DNA of 12,242 nt from the NCBI GenBank assembly GCA_015486785.1, contig WFQZ01000069.1:1-12242 (forward strand), read 5' to 3'. Below are positions 1 to 6,844 of the stretch, piece by piece (position 1 is the first letter of the stretch; each line of letters starts with the position of its first letter). This DNA comes from Thermoflexales bacterium. Lineage in GTDB: Bacteria > Chloroflexota > Anaerolineae > B4-G1 > SLSP01. A program made the position numbers and the translations under genes. Under the pieces are notes generated by a model that was not told the DNA's origin, did not search any database, and saw nothing but the letters and a program-made list of their open reading frames with translations.

Positions 1-1043
1 ACGATGAGCAGACCGGGAAAATCGCTGAGCGCAGCCAGCAGATCGGGCTGAGGTGCGCCGTCGGCCAAGCACACGTCCCAGCCGGTCAGGTAAGGGATCG
101 CGCCGATGAGCCGCGCATCCCGCAGCGCGACCCCCACCGGCGCGAGCAGAGGCCGCTTGGTGGCCGCGACCGAGGCCAGATCAAGCCGCAGCAAAGGCCG
201 CGCCACGGGATCCGCCACGAACCGCGCCGCCGCCCGCCGCGCCGTCTCATCGGCCCCGCAGAGCACGAGCAACGGCGTCTCCGATCCGGCAGCCGCCCGC
301 TCCAGAACCGCCGCCGTCCCCTCCGGCAGCAGAAGCGACGGGAACTCATCCGCCTCCTCATCGCCGACAATCAAACGGGCGTGCGGGGACAGCAGATCGC
401 CGAAGTGGTAATCGCCCAACAGCCAGGAGACGATCCCCTCGTCCGGGTACAGCGAGCGGGCCAACAACGGCACGTGCTCCTGCTGCGGCCCCGCCGAGCG
501 GTGCAGAACCCGCCAACGGAACAGCGGAGCGTCATCGGAAAAGTGCGAAAGGAGCGACAACCGTCCCGCTCCCGCGCCGCCGAGCAGATCAAGCACCAGG
601 TTGACGGTGGGATTTTTGCGGGTGACATCGTCCTGGAGATAGCCGTACACTTGCCGATAGCGCAGGTCAAGCGCGGGGGCCAGGCAAACGAGGAACACAT
701 CCCGCGCGAAGCGATCCAGGCCGCAGATGGAGGCCAACGTCTCCAGACGGGGCACGTCGCCGCGCTCGCGCATCGCGCGGGCCACAGACTCGGCCCGCGC
801 GGTCGCCTGGGTCAAGGCATCGGCGAACGCCTGCGCCTCCGCCAACGGCAGCGCAACCGTCTGCCCCCAACTGGCCCCGAAGGGACGTTGCAGCAGATGA
901 ACCGCATGCTCATCAGAGACGTACAGCCCCCGGAAATCATCCGGCGACTGCCCGGCCAACTGCCAGCGGCGCACTTCGCGGCGCAACAATACATCAATGC
1001 GGGATAACTCCGCTTCCAAATGCTGAAGATTGAGATCGGCCAT
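1..1043 (-). CDS. AAA-type ATPase, N-terminal part (runs off left edge)
   Basis: An open frame reads leftward from an ATG at 1043-1041 for 347 codons without a stop and leaves the window, so only the N-terminal part is present. Residues about 105-152 (GLDRFARDVFLVCLAP, then RQVYGYLQDDV and NPTVNLVLDLL) look like the conserved N-terminal region of large bacterial AAA ATPases that carry a C-terminal winged helix. Residues about 256-347 look like a first ATPase module whose P-loop is lost: CGADETARR stands at 262-270 where GxxGxGKT would be. In this family a second, active AAA module normally follows; it would lie outside the window. Relatives are found in extracellular contractile injection clusters, but also elsewhere, so the role is open. 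The start has only a weak GGAT upstream; a TACACT hexamer (1055-1050, minus strand) lies so close that the message could be nearly leaderless. Gene reality is well supported; family assignment is moderate. Confidence 0.75.
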   Translation of the reverse strand, partial: MADLNLQHLEAELSRIDVLLRREVRRWQLAGQSPDDFRGLYVSDEHAVHLLQRPFGASWGQTVALPLAEAQAFADALTQATARAESVARAMRERGDVPRLETLASICGLDRFARDVFLVCLAPALDLRYRQVYGYLQDDVTRKNPTVNLVLDLLGGAGAGRLSLLSHFSDDAPLFRWRVLHRSAGPQQEHVPLLARSLYPDEGIVSWLLGDYHFGDLLSPHARLIVGDEEADEFPSLLLPEGTAAVLERAAAGSETPLLVLCGADETARRAAARFVADPVARPLLRLDLASVAATKRPLLAPVGVALRDARLIGAIPYLTGWDVCLADGAPQPDLLAALSDFPGLLI

Positions 1044-1146
1044 ACATCCAGTGTACCACGGGGGAGTTATTTGTGATAGTCGGTCTTGTCGGTAAGATTC
1101 ATTTGATGGTAATTGCTCGGTTTGAGGCCGGCGAGTCGGGAGGGAG

Positions 1147-1272
1147 AAAATACAGGGGCTGCGTTTTGAAATACAGCCGCTGCGTTTTGAAATACAGCCG
1201 CTGCGTTTTGAAATACAGCCGCTACGTTTTGAAATACAGCCGCTATGTTTTGAAATGCAGCCGCTATGTTTT
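1147..1272. repeat. 21-bp tandem repeat array, five full copies plus one degenerate
   Basis: The unit is 21 bp: GAAATACAGCCGC at positions 1-13, then TGCGTTTT. Full copies start at 1168, 1189, 1210, 1231 and 1252. A more diverged copy (1147-1167) precedes them, with GG in place of CC at unit positions 10-11. Copies 1 and 2 are identical, copy 3 has one change (position 15 G to A), copy 4 keeps it and adds position 16 C to T, and copy 5 keeps both and adds position 6 A to G. There are no spacers. The 21-bp period is two helical turns, which would put protein sites on one face of the DNA, but a simple minisatellite is equally possible. Confidence 0.92.
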
Positions 1273-1305
1273 AGGTGCGACGCACTTCGGAAGTGCGTCG
1301 CACCT
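1273..1305. repeat. Perfect inverted repeat, REP-like
   Basis: Two 15-base arms (AGGTGCGACGCACTT and its exact complement) are separated by CGG. The hairpin would be very stable in DNA or RNA. It is followed by GTGGTCGC rather than a T-run on the plus strand, and the minus-strand exit is AAAACAT, so it does not look like an intrinsic terminator on either strand. It looks like a dispersed palindromic (REP/BIME-like) element; the dispersal cannot be tested here. Confidence 0.9.
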
Positions 1306-1349
1306 GTGGTCGCACCTGTGAAGCTCTTCGGAAATGCGTCGCACCTGTG
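1285..1349 (+). repeat. 24-bp imperfect direct repeat derived from the palindrome
   Basis: CTTCGGAAGTGCGTCGCACC followed by TGTG at 1285-1308 recurs at 1326-1349 with one mismatch (AAG to AAA), at a 41-bp period. A third short copy, GTCGCACCTGTG, lies between them at about 1309-1320. The right arm of the palindrome appears to have been duplicated, which fits a composite REP/BIME-type element. Confidence 0.85.
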
Positions 1350-1382
1350 TTTGAGGCAGGAGCGGCATTTATCACCCGACTT

Positions 1383-1399
1383 GGGTATCTTTGTTACCC
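1383..1399. promoter_or_regulatory. Small inverted repeat upstream of hppA, possible operator
   Basis: GGGTA (1383-1387) and TACCC (1395-1399) form 5-bp arms around a 7-base centre, ending about 21 bases before the TATAAT box, near the expected -35 region. The position would suit a repressor or activator site, but arms this short occur by chance, so this is only a suggestion. Confidence 0.25.
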
Positions 1400-1420
1400 C
1401 GCTTTACGGATAAGTCGGAG

Positions 1421-1426
1421 TATAAT
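1421..1426 (+). promoter_or_regulatory. Probable -10 box (TATAAT) of hppA
   Basis: A perfect consensus -10 hexamer lies 47 bases before the hppA start. No good -35 hexamer is seen at 16-18 bp spacing (CCCGCT is at that place), so activation or a different sigma preference is possible. A 5-bp stem (GGCGC GTT GCGCC, 1434-1446) lies just downstream in the predicted leader. Confidence 0.5.
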
Positions 1427-1473
1427 CCAAACTGGCGCGTTGCGCCGTTATCATTGCTATAGGAGGTTGCATC

Positions 1474-3549
1474 ATGCAAGAAACGTGGTTGGTGGTCGGG
1501 ATCGTATCTGGGCTGATCTCGTTGGGCGTGGCGGTTTCTTTGTACCGTTGGGTGCTCCGGCAGGACCCCGGCAGCGAGAAGGCACAAGAGGTTGCCTCGT
1601 GGATCAAGGAGGGCGCGACTTCGTACCTCAAGCGGCTCTACACGGCCTTGACGTTGGTCGCGGTGGTGCTGGCGGTCATCTTGGCGATTGTCTTCAGCTT
1701 CGACTTGACCGAGGTAGGGATCGGCAACGTGACGATGAACGTGGGCCACGGGCTTGAGATCGCGGTGGCGTTTGTGGTGGGTGCGCTTTCTTCGGCCATC
1801 GCCGGGTACATGGGGATGACGATTGCCGTGGCGGCGAACGTGCGCAGCGCGACCGCCGCCAACAACAGCCTCACCAAGGCGTTCCGTCTGGCTTTCAATG
1901 CCGGTTCGGTGATGGGGCTGGCGATGGTGGGGCTGGCGGTGATCGGCATGAGCACGATCTACTTGATCACAAAGGATGCCGAGGTGGTGTTGGGATTCAG
2001 TTTCGGCGCGTCCACGCTGGCCCTGCTGGCGAAGGCCGGCGGCGGCATCTACACCAAAACGGCGGACATCGCCGCCGACCTGGTGGGCAAGGTTGAGGTG
2101 GGCATCCCGGAGGATGATCCACGCAATCCCGCCGTGGTGGCCGACAACGTGGGCGATAACGTGGGAGACGTGGCCGGTATGGGCGCGGACATCTTTGATA
2201 GTTACGTCGCCAGCGCGGTGGCGGTGATGTTGCTCGGTTCGTCATTGCCCTTCGCGCCCGGCGAAAGCCTCAAATACACGATCTTCCCGCTGGTGCTGTG
2301 TACCTTGGGGATTTTCGCTTCCCTGCTGGGGCTGCAATTCGTCCACGTGGGCGAGAACGGTCGCCCCGGCAAGGCCCTGAACAACGGGACGGTCATAACT
2401 TGCGTGCTCTTCGCGGTGATGGTCGCGGTGCTGGTGCTGGCGGGCGGCTACAGCTTGGGCGTGTTGTGGGCCACGTTGGCCGGGCTGATTACAGGCGTGG
2501 TGATCGGCTTTACGTCTGATTATTACACGGCGGACAATCGCAAACCGGTGCAGGAGACGGCCAAAGTTTCCGGCTCCGGCGCGGCGATTAACATCATCAC
2601 CGGATTCAGCTATGGGCTGGTCAGCATCGTGCCCTCGGTCGTGGGCATCGTCACGGCGACGCTGCTCTCTTATTACCTGGCGGAGTATTACGGCATCAAC
2701 GGCGTGTACGGCGTGAGCGTGAGCGCGGTGGGGATGCTGGCCGTCAGCGGGATGATCGTCTCATCGGATGCCTACGGCCCCATCGTGGACAACGCGCGGG
2801 GGATCGCCGAGATGGCCGGGATGTCGGATGAGGTCATCGCCACGGCGGACACGTTGGATTCCGCCGGAAACACGGCCAAGGCCATCACCAAGGGCTTCTC
2901 CATCAGCGCGGCGGCGTTGACGGTACTTTCGCTGTTCGTGGCCTTTTCGCAAGTGCTGGCCGCGCGTGGCGTGACGATCACCATCAGCCTGCTCAATCCC
3001 ATCGTCATCGCCGGGATGTTCCTCGGCGCGATGACCCCGCCGCTCTTCAGCGCGTTGACCATGCTTTCGGTCACGCACAACGCCTTTGATATGATTGAGG
3101 AAGTGCGGCGGCAGTTCCGCGAGCATCCGGGCATCCTCAAGGGCACAGAAGTGCCGGATTACGCTTCGTGCGTCGGCCTGGCGGCGGAAGGTGCGTTGAC
3201 TTCCTTGATCATCCCGGCCTTCCTGGCGGTGGTCTTCCCGGTGCTGGTGGGATTCGTGATGGGGCCGGAGGCGCTGGGCGCGTTCCTGGGCGGCGCGATC
3301 CTCACCGGCGTGATCTTCGCGCTGTTGATGGCGAATGCCGGCGGGCTGTGGGATAACGCCAAAAAGTACATTGAAACGGGGCAGTACGGCGGCACCGGTT
3401 CCGATGCCCACAAAGCCAGCGTGGAAGGGGACACGGTCGGCGATCCCTTCAAAGACACCGCCGGCCCCTCGCTCAACACCTTGATCACCGTGATGTCGCT
3501 GGTCTCGTCGCTCTTCGCGCCGGTGATCGCGGCGTTCCATTTGTTCTAG
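1474..3549 (+). CDS. hppA: Membrane-bound proton-pumping pyrophosphatase, potassium-independent type
   Basis: The 691-residue protein is a multi-span membrane enzyme that hydrolyses pyrophosphate and pumps protons out of the cytoplasm. Its length is usual for bacterial members. Substrate-binding acidic motifs are clear: GGGIYTKTADIAADLVGKVE at 189-208, with D198, D202, K206 and E208, followed by PEDDPRNPAVVADNVGDNVGD. The cation-selectivity site reads GNTAKAITKG, giving K469 and T472. In this family lysine and threonine there mark potassium-independent enzymes, whereas potassium-dependent ones have alanine and glycine. The start has an exact AGGAGG (1461-1466), seven bases upstream. The gene stands alone, with its own -10 box and a weak T-rich terminator candidate after it. 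It could recycle pyrophosphate from biosynthesis into proton motive force. Assignment is very secure; pump ion and potassium behaviour are inferred from motifs. Confidence 0.97.
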   Translation: MQETWLVVGIVSGLISLGVAVSLYRWVLRQDPGSEKAQEVASWIKEGATSYLKRLYTALTLVAVVLAVILAIVFSFDLTEVGIGNVTMNVGHGLEIAVAFVVGALSSAIAGYMGMTIAVAANVRSATAANNSLTKAFRLAFNAGSVMGLAMVGLAVIGMSTIYLITKDAEVVLGFSFGASTLALLAKAGGGIYTKTADIAADLVGKVEVGIPEDDPRNPAVVADNVGDNVGDVAGMGADIFDSYVASAVAVMLLGSSLPFAPGESLKYTIFPLVLCTLGIFASLLGLQFVHVGENGRPGKALNNGTVITCVLFAVMVAVLVLAGGYSLGVLWATLAGLITGVVIGFTSDYYTADNRKPVQETAKVSGSGAAINIITGFSYGLVSIVPSVVGIVTATLLSYYLAEYYGINGVYGVSVSAVGMLAVSGMIVSSDAYGPIVDNARGIAEMAGMSDEVIATADTLDSAGNTAKAITKGFSISAAALTVLSLFVAFSQVLAARGVTITISLLNPIVIAGMFLGAMTPPLFSALTMLSVTHNAFDMIEEVRRQFREHPGILKGTEVPDYASCVGLAAEGALTSLIIPAFLAVVFPVLVGFVMGPEALGAFLGGAILTGVIFALLMANAGGLWDNAKKYIETGQYGGTGSDAHKASVEGDTVGDPFKDTAGPSLNTLITVMSLVSSLFAPVIAAFHLF

Positions 3550-3561
3550 CTTCACGGCTCA

Positions 3562-3595
3562 CCGCAAGATGCGCGGAGGTCGCCGGCCCTTTTTT
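3562..3595 (+). terminator. Weak candidate terminator after hppA
   Basis: A GC-rich segment able to form short stems (for example CCGC/GCGG near 3562-3576) runs into six T residues at about 3590-3595, just after the hppA stop. I could not draw one long clean stem directly before the T-run, so this is a weak candidate. Confidence 0.3.
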
Positions 3596-3647
3596 GCTCC
3601 CAGAACTCAGGCCGAGCAGGGGGTTGGTTTGTATCAGTTGTCGCTTG

Positions 3648-3656
3648 TGCTACAAT
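3648..3656 (+). promoter_or_regulatory. Extended -10 promoter of the M20 gene
   Basis: TGC directly precedes TACAAT (3651-3656), giving an extended -10 element 42 bases before the M20 start. A poor -35 match (TTGTAT, 3629-3634, 16-bp spacing) is present; extended -10 promoters need the -35 less. Its place right after the hppA end supports separate transcription of the M20 gene. Confidence 0.5.
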
Positions 3657-3687
3657 TTTCCACACGTTTCTGCAAGGACAACAGACT

Positions 3688-3693
3688 GGGAGG
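3688..3693 (+). promoter_or_regulatory. Ribosome binding site that fixes the M20 start
   Basis: GGGAGG lies five bases before the ATG at 3699. The frame stays open upstream to 3594, but that extension covers the promoter and encodes a non-conserved leader, so 3699 is preferred. Confidence 0.75.
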
Positions 3694-3698
3694 CGCGG

Positions 3699-4880
3699 AT
3701 GGACACTTTAGCTGAGGCGGAACGGCTTTTTACGCAGTTGGTGGCCTGGCGGCGCGATCTGCATCGTCATCCCGAACTGGGCTTCCAGGAGCGGCGCACC
3801 GCGTCGCTGGTGGCCCGCACCTTGCGCGAGCTAGGATACGCGGTGCAAGAGGGCGTCGCGCACACCGGCGTGGTGGGGGTGTTGGAAAACGGCGCGGGGA
3901 CGGTGGTGATGAACCGCGTGGATATGGACGCCTTGCCGATCCAGGAGGCCAACGATGTGCCGTATGCCTCGCAAGTGCCCGGCGTGATGCACGCTTGCGG
4001 GCACGATGCGCACGTAGCCTTGGGGCTGGGCGTGGCCACGGTGATGAGTCAGCACCGCGAGGCTTGGCGCGGCACGCTCAAGCTGGTCTTTCAGCCCGGC
4101 GAAGAAGGGATGAACGGCGCGGAGGTGATGGTCAACGAAGGTGTGTTGGAGCATCCGCGCCCGACGGCGATGCTGGCAACGCACATGTGGAACGATCTGC
4201 CCCTCGGCGTGGTGGCGGCCACGCCCGGCCCGATGATGGCCGCAGCCGAGGAGTGGGAAGCGGTGATCACCGGGCACGGCGGACACGCCGCCGCTCCAGA
4301 ACAGACGGTTGATCCCATCGCCACCGCCGCGCTGCTGGTGACGGCGTTGCAGACCATCGTCAGCCGCAACGTCAGCCCGCTGGATACCGCCGTGGTCACG
4401 GTGGGCATGCTGCGCTCCGGCGACACGTTCAACGTGATCCCCGATAGCGCGGAGTTGCAAGGCACGGTGCGCACCTTCGACCCGGCGGTGCGCGAGACGG
4501 TCGTGCGGCGGCTGCGGGAACTGGTCAGCGGCACGGCGCAGATGATGGGCGCACAGGCTTCCTTGCGGCTGCACTCGCTCACCCCGGCGGTGCGCAACGA
4601 CCCGCAGATCACGGCCCTGGTGCAACAGGTGATCCGCGACCTGTGGGGGCCGGATGCGCTGCGTCAGGATGTGCGCACGATGGGCAGCGAGGACGCGGCT
4701 TACTTCCTGCGCGAAATCCCCGGCTGCTATCTGCTGGTCGGCTCGGCCCCGCAGGAGAGCACCGCTCCGCCGCACCACAATCCGCATTTTGATATCCAAG
4801 AACGGGCTATGGTCAACGCGGTGGCCGTCGTCACGGAGACACTGTGCCGCTTGCTCCCGCCGGACCAGCCGCCGCAGTGA
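3699..4880 (+). CDS. M20-family metallo-amidohydrolase / carboxypeptidase
   Basis: The 393-residue protein, at the usual family length of about 390, is a zinc-type amidohydrolase of the M20D group (N-acyl-amino acid and hippurate or IAA-amino acid hydrolases). Visible motifs in order are HPELGFQE (24-31), DMDALPI (75-81), CGHDAH (100-105), GEEG (134-137), HMW (162-164), the dimerisation-domain stretch GHGGHAAAPE (192-201), GTVRTFDP (255-262), MGSEDAAYF (328-336) and HHNPHFD (359-365). The expected metal ligands C100, H102, E136, H162 and H360 are all present, so it should be active. There is no signal peptide, so a cytoplasmic role is likely. The substrate cannot be read from sequence. It has its own promoter and terminator, so it is probably monocistronic. 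Confidence 0.93.
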   Translation: MDTLAEAERLFTQLVAWRRDLHRHPELGFQERRTASLVARTLRELGYAVQEGVAHTGVVGVLENGAGTVVMNRVDMDALPIQEANDVPYASQVPGVMHACGHDAHVALGLGVATVMSQHREAWRGTLKLVFQPGEEGMNGAEVMVNEGVLEHPRPTAMLATHMWNDLPLGVVAATPGPMMAAAEEWEAVITGHGGHAAAPEQTVDPIATAALLVTALQTIVSRNVSPLDTAVVTVGMLRSGDTFNVIPDSAELQGTVRTFDPAVRETVVRRLRELVSGTAQMMGAQASLRLHSLTPAVRNDPQITALVQQVIRDLWGPDALRQDVRTMGSEDAAYFLREIPGCYLLVGSAPQESTAPPHHNPHFDIQERAMVNAVAVVTETLCRLLPPDQPPQ

Positions 4881-4889
4881 AAGAATCAC

Positions 4890-4926
4890 CCCGCCTGAGC
4901 GGGCCAGCCGCCGCAAGGCGGCTTTT
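4890..4926 (+). terminator. Rho-independent terminator after M20 gene, tandem hairpins
   Basis: Two hairpins follow the stop codon. The first is CCCGC CTGA GCGGG (4890-4903). The second is AGCCGCC GCAA GGCGGCT (4906-4923), a 7-bp stem closed by a GNRA tetraloop, and runs into TTTT (4923-4926). The second is the functional-looking terminator. It separates the M20 gene from the oxidoreductase operon. Confidence 0.75.
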
Positions 4927-4969
4927 GTGTACTCTGAAGTCCGTTACCCGAAATTTGTAAGGAGTTCGT

Positions 4970-6844
4970 ATGTCAAACCATGATGCTGATCCAACTGTCG
5001 TCATTCGCTTCGGCGGTGAAGGCGGGCAGGGAACGATAACATTGGGTGACTTGTTCACCCGCATCGCCGCCCGTCTGGGGCTGGAGGTGTACAGTTTCCG
5101 CACTTACCCGGCGGAGATCAAAGGCGGCCAGGTGACTTACCAGACGCGCTTGGGATTGCAGCGGGTACTTTCCGAAGGGGATGAAGCCGATGTGATGGTA
5201 GCCCTCAACAACCGCGCGTGGATGGAGTGCCACGAGGATTTGTGCGCTCGCAGCGCGTTCATCCACGAAGCCTCGCTGGAAATGCCGCCGCACTGTGGCC
5301 GAGGTTATCCCATCCCTGCCGCGCAGATCGCCCGGCAGCACGAATGGGAACGAGGATACAACTTCGTGTTCCTGGGGGCGTTGATGTGGTTCTTCCGCTG
5401 GGATTTGCAACTCGCGGAAGAGGTGGTGCGGGAGCGGATGCAACGGCATCCGCAATCGCTGGAGCACAACTTGAACTTGATGCAGGCCGGGTACGATTAT
5501 GCGCGGGATCATTACCCGGAGCCGTTCCCGCACACGCTGCCCCAGCCGGAGTCGGTTGAGGAGCGGCTGATTCTATCCGGGGCCGACGCGCTGGCGTTAG
5601 GTGCGCTGGCTGCGGGGTGCAAATTCTACGCCGGTTATCCCATCACCCCGGCCACGCCGGTGATGGAATCTTTGGCGAAGTATCTGCCCTCCTTCGACGG
5701 GTCATTGGTGCAAGCCGAGGATGAGATCGCCGCGATCAATATGGCGATTGGCGGTTCAATCGCCGGGCTGCGCTCAATGACGGCCACATCCGGGCCGGGG
5801 CTTTCGCTGATGATCGAGGCGATGGGGCTGGCCAGTATGACCGAGACGCCGTTGGTGGTGCTCGACGTGCAGCGGGCCGGCCCGTCCACCGGCTTGCCCA
5901 CCAAGACCTCGCAAGGGGATTTGCTCATTGCGATGTACGGCAGTCACGGGGCCGCGCCGCGCTTCGTGCTGGCGCCCGATTCGGTGAAAGATTGTTACTA
6001 TCAGATGTTCAACGCCTTCAGCTTGAGCGAGTATTTCCAAATGCCGGTGGTGGTGCTCTGCGATCAGGCGATGGCCTCGCGGGTGGAGACGGTCCCCTAT
6101 CCCAACGACCTGTGGGGTGAGGCGGACGATCCCTTCCCCTGGTGCCGCCCGTTGGAACGGCAGCGTCCCACGACTGAGGCGTTGCAGGGCGATTACCGCC
6201 GCTATCGTGATACAGAAGAGGGCATTTCACCGATGTCGGAGCCGGGCATGCCGGGCGGCATCTATCTGGCGGAAAGCCTGGAGCACGATGAATACGGCTA
6301 TCCCAATCAAGACCCCGAAAATCACGAGCGGATGATGGCCAAGCGCACGCGCAAGATGGAAGTAGCGCGGAAGATGCTCAACACCTGGAAAATGTCCGCC
6401 CGCCGCTGGGGGCATAGAGGGGCATCGTTCGGGATCATCGGCTGGGGCAGCACGCGCGGCGCGGTGCGTGAGGCAATGGCGATGCTGGAAGCACAGGGGA
6501 TTCTCATCGAAGCCTTGTACCCGCACTCGCTCCGCCCTATGCCCGATAAAGAGGTGTTGGACTTCCTGGATACGAAAAAAGCGATCCTCATCCCGGAGCT
6601 GAACTTTACCGGACAGTTCCGCCGGGTGATTGAGCATCACTACTACAAAGACCTGGATGTGCGCGACATCCACGTGCACCAGTTGACCAAGGAGCAGGGA
6701 TTGCCGTTCAAGGTGCGCGAGATTTACGAGGCGGTGTTGAAGATGATCGCCCAAGAGCGGGAGCAGTGGGTCGCCGAGCAAGGCGATTTGGTATCAGTTT
6801 ACGAAGCCGTGGAGCGGCTGGAGGAGGGAGCCAATGAGTCGTAA
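4970..6844 (+). CDS. korA: 2-oxoacid:acceptor oxidoreductase, fused gamma-alpha subunit
   Basis: The 624-residue protein is the large subunit of a thiamine-diphosphate 2-oxoacid oxidoreductase (2-oxoglutarate or related), which decarboxylates a 2-oxoacid to acyl-CoA and passes electrons to ferredoxin. Residues about 10-185 are the gamma domain, with FGGEGGQG at 14-21. Residues about 200-440 are the alpha pyrimidine-binding domain, with YPITP at 223-227 and EDE at 250-252. The rest is the CoA-binding-like domain II. Gamma and alpha fused in this order is the two-subunit architecture known from Sulfolobus and many bacteria. AAGGAG (4959-4964) sits five bases before the ATG. I see no clear promoter in the 43 bases after the upstream terminator. 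Its stop overlaps the korB start by 11 bases. Substrate among 2-oxoglutarate, pyruvate and others is not decided by the sequence; the symbol is given on family resemblance. Confidence 0.93.
   Translation: MSNHDADPTVVIRFGGEGGQGTITLGDLFTRIAARLGLEVYSFRTYPAEIKGGQVTYQTRLGLQRVLSEGDEADVMVALNNRAWMECHEDLCARSAFIHEASLEMPPHCGRGYPIPAAQIARQHEWERGYNFVFLGALMWFFRWDLQLAEEVVRERMQRHPQSLEHNLNLMQAGYDYARDHYPEPFPHTLPQPESVEERLILSGADALALGALAAGCKFYAGYPITPATPVMESLAKYLPSFDGSLVQAEDEIAAINMAIGGSIAGLRSMTATSGPGLSLMIEAMGLASMTETPLVVLDVQRAGPSTGLPTKTSQGDLLIAMYGSHGAAPRFVLAPDSVKDCYYQMFNAFSLSEYFQMPVVVLCDQAMASRVETVPYPNDLWGEADDPFPWCRPLERQRPTTEALQGDYRRYRDTEEGISPMSEPGMPGGIYLAESLEHDEYGYPNQDPENHERMMAKRTRKMEVARKMLNTWKMSARRWGHRGASFGIIGWGSTRGAVREAMAMLEAQGILIEALYPHSLRPMPDKEVLDFLDTKKAILIPELNFTGQFRRVIEHHYYKDLDVRDIHVHQLTKEQGLPFKVREIYEAVLKMIAQEREQWVAEQGDLVSVYEAVERLEEGANES

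Larger units (their letters stand above)
1044..1473. other. Divergent intergenic region with repeats and hppA promoter
   Basis: This 430-base stretch separates the minus-strand ATPase from plus-strand hppA. It holds a 21-bp tandem array (1147-1272), a perfect palindrome (1273-1305), a second partial copy of the palindrome (1326-1349), a small inverted repeat (1383-1399), a TATAAT box (1421-1426) and the hppA ribosome binding site. I see no convincing gene in it. An 82-codon frame at 1073-1321 exists only because the 21-base repeat keeps frame. Confidence 0.8.

Noticed and set aside
381..1007. 208-codon plus-strand open frame
   Set aside because: It is antisense to the minus-strand ATPase, whose translation shows conserved family blocks; this frame is arginine/glutamine-rich with no recognisable motif.
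1147..1272. CRISPR array
   Set aside because: The 21-bp units are directly adjacent with no spacers, and no cas genes are present.
1273..1305. Intrinsic terminator
   Set aside because: Strong stem but no T-run on either strand.
1073..1321. 82-codon frame with KYSRCVL heptads, possible repeat protein
   Set aside because: The heptads come from the 21-bp DNA repeat keeping frame; the start is a GTG without a ribosome binding site and the tail is the palindrome. More likely non-coding.
1275..1757. 160-codon frame running from the palindrome into hppA
   Set aside because: Most of it overlaps hppA out of frame and the rest is repeat-derived; no family resemblance.
2761..3555. 264-codon minus-strand frame
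   Set aside because: Antisense shadow of hppA, histidine/arginine-rich and without motifs.
3594..3698. 35-residue N-terminal extension of the M20 protein
   Set aside because: It spans the extended -10 promoter and lacks a ribosome binding site; GGGAGG favours the ATG at 3699.
3831..4916. 361-codon minus-strand frame
   Set aside because: Antisense to the M20 gene, which has all metal ligands and motifs; the frame also runs through the terminator.
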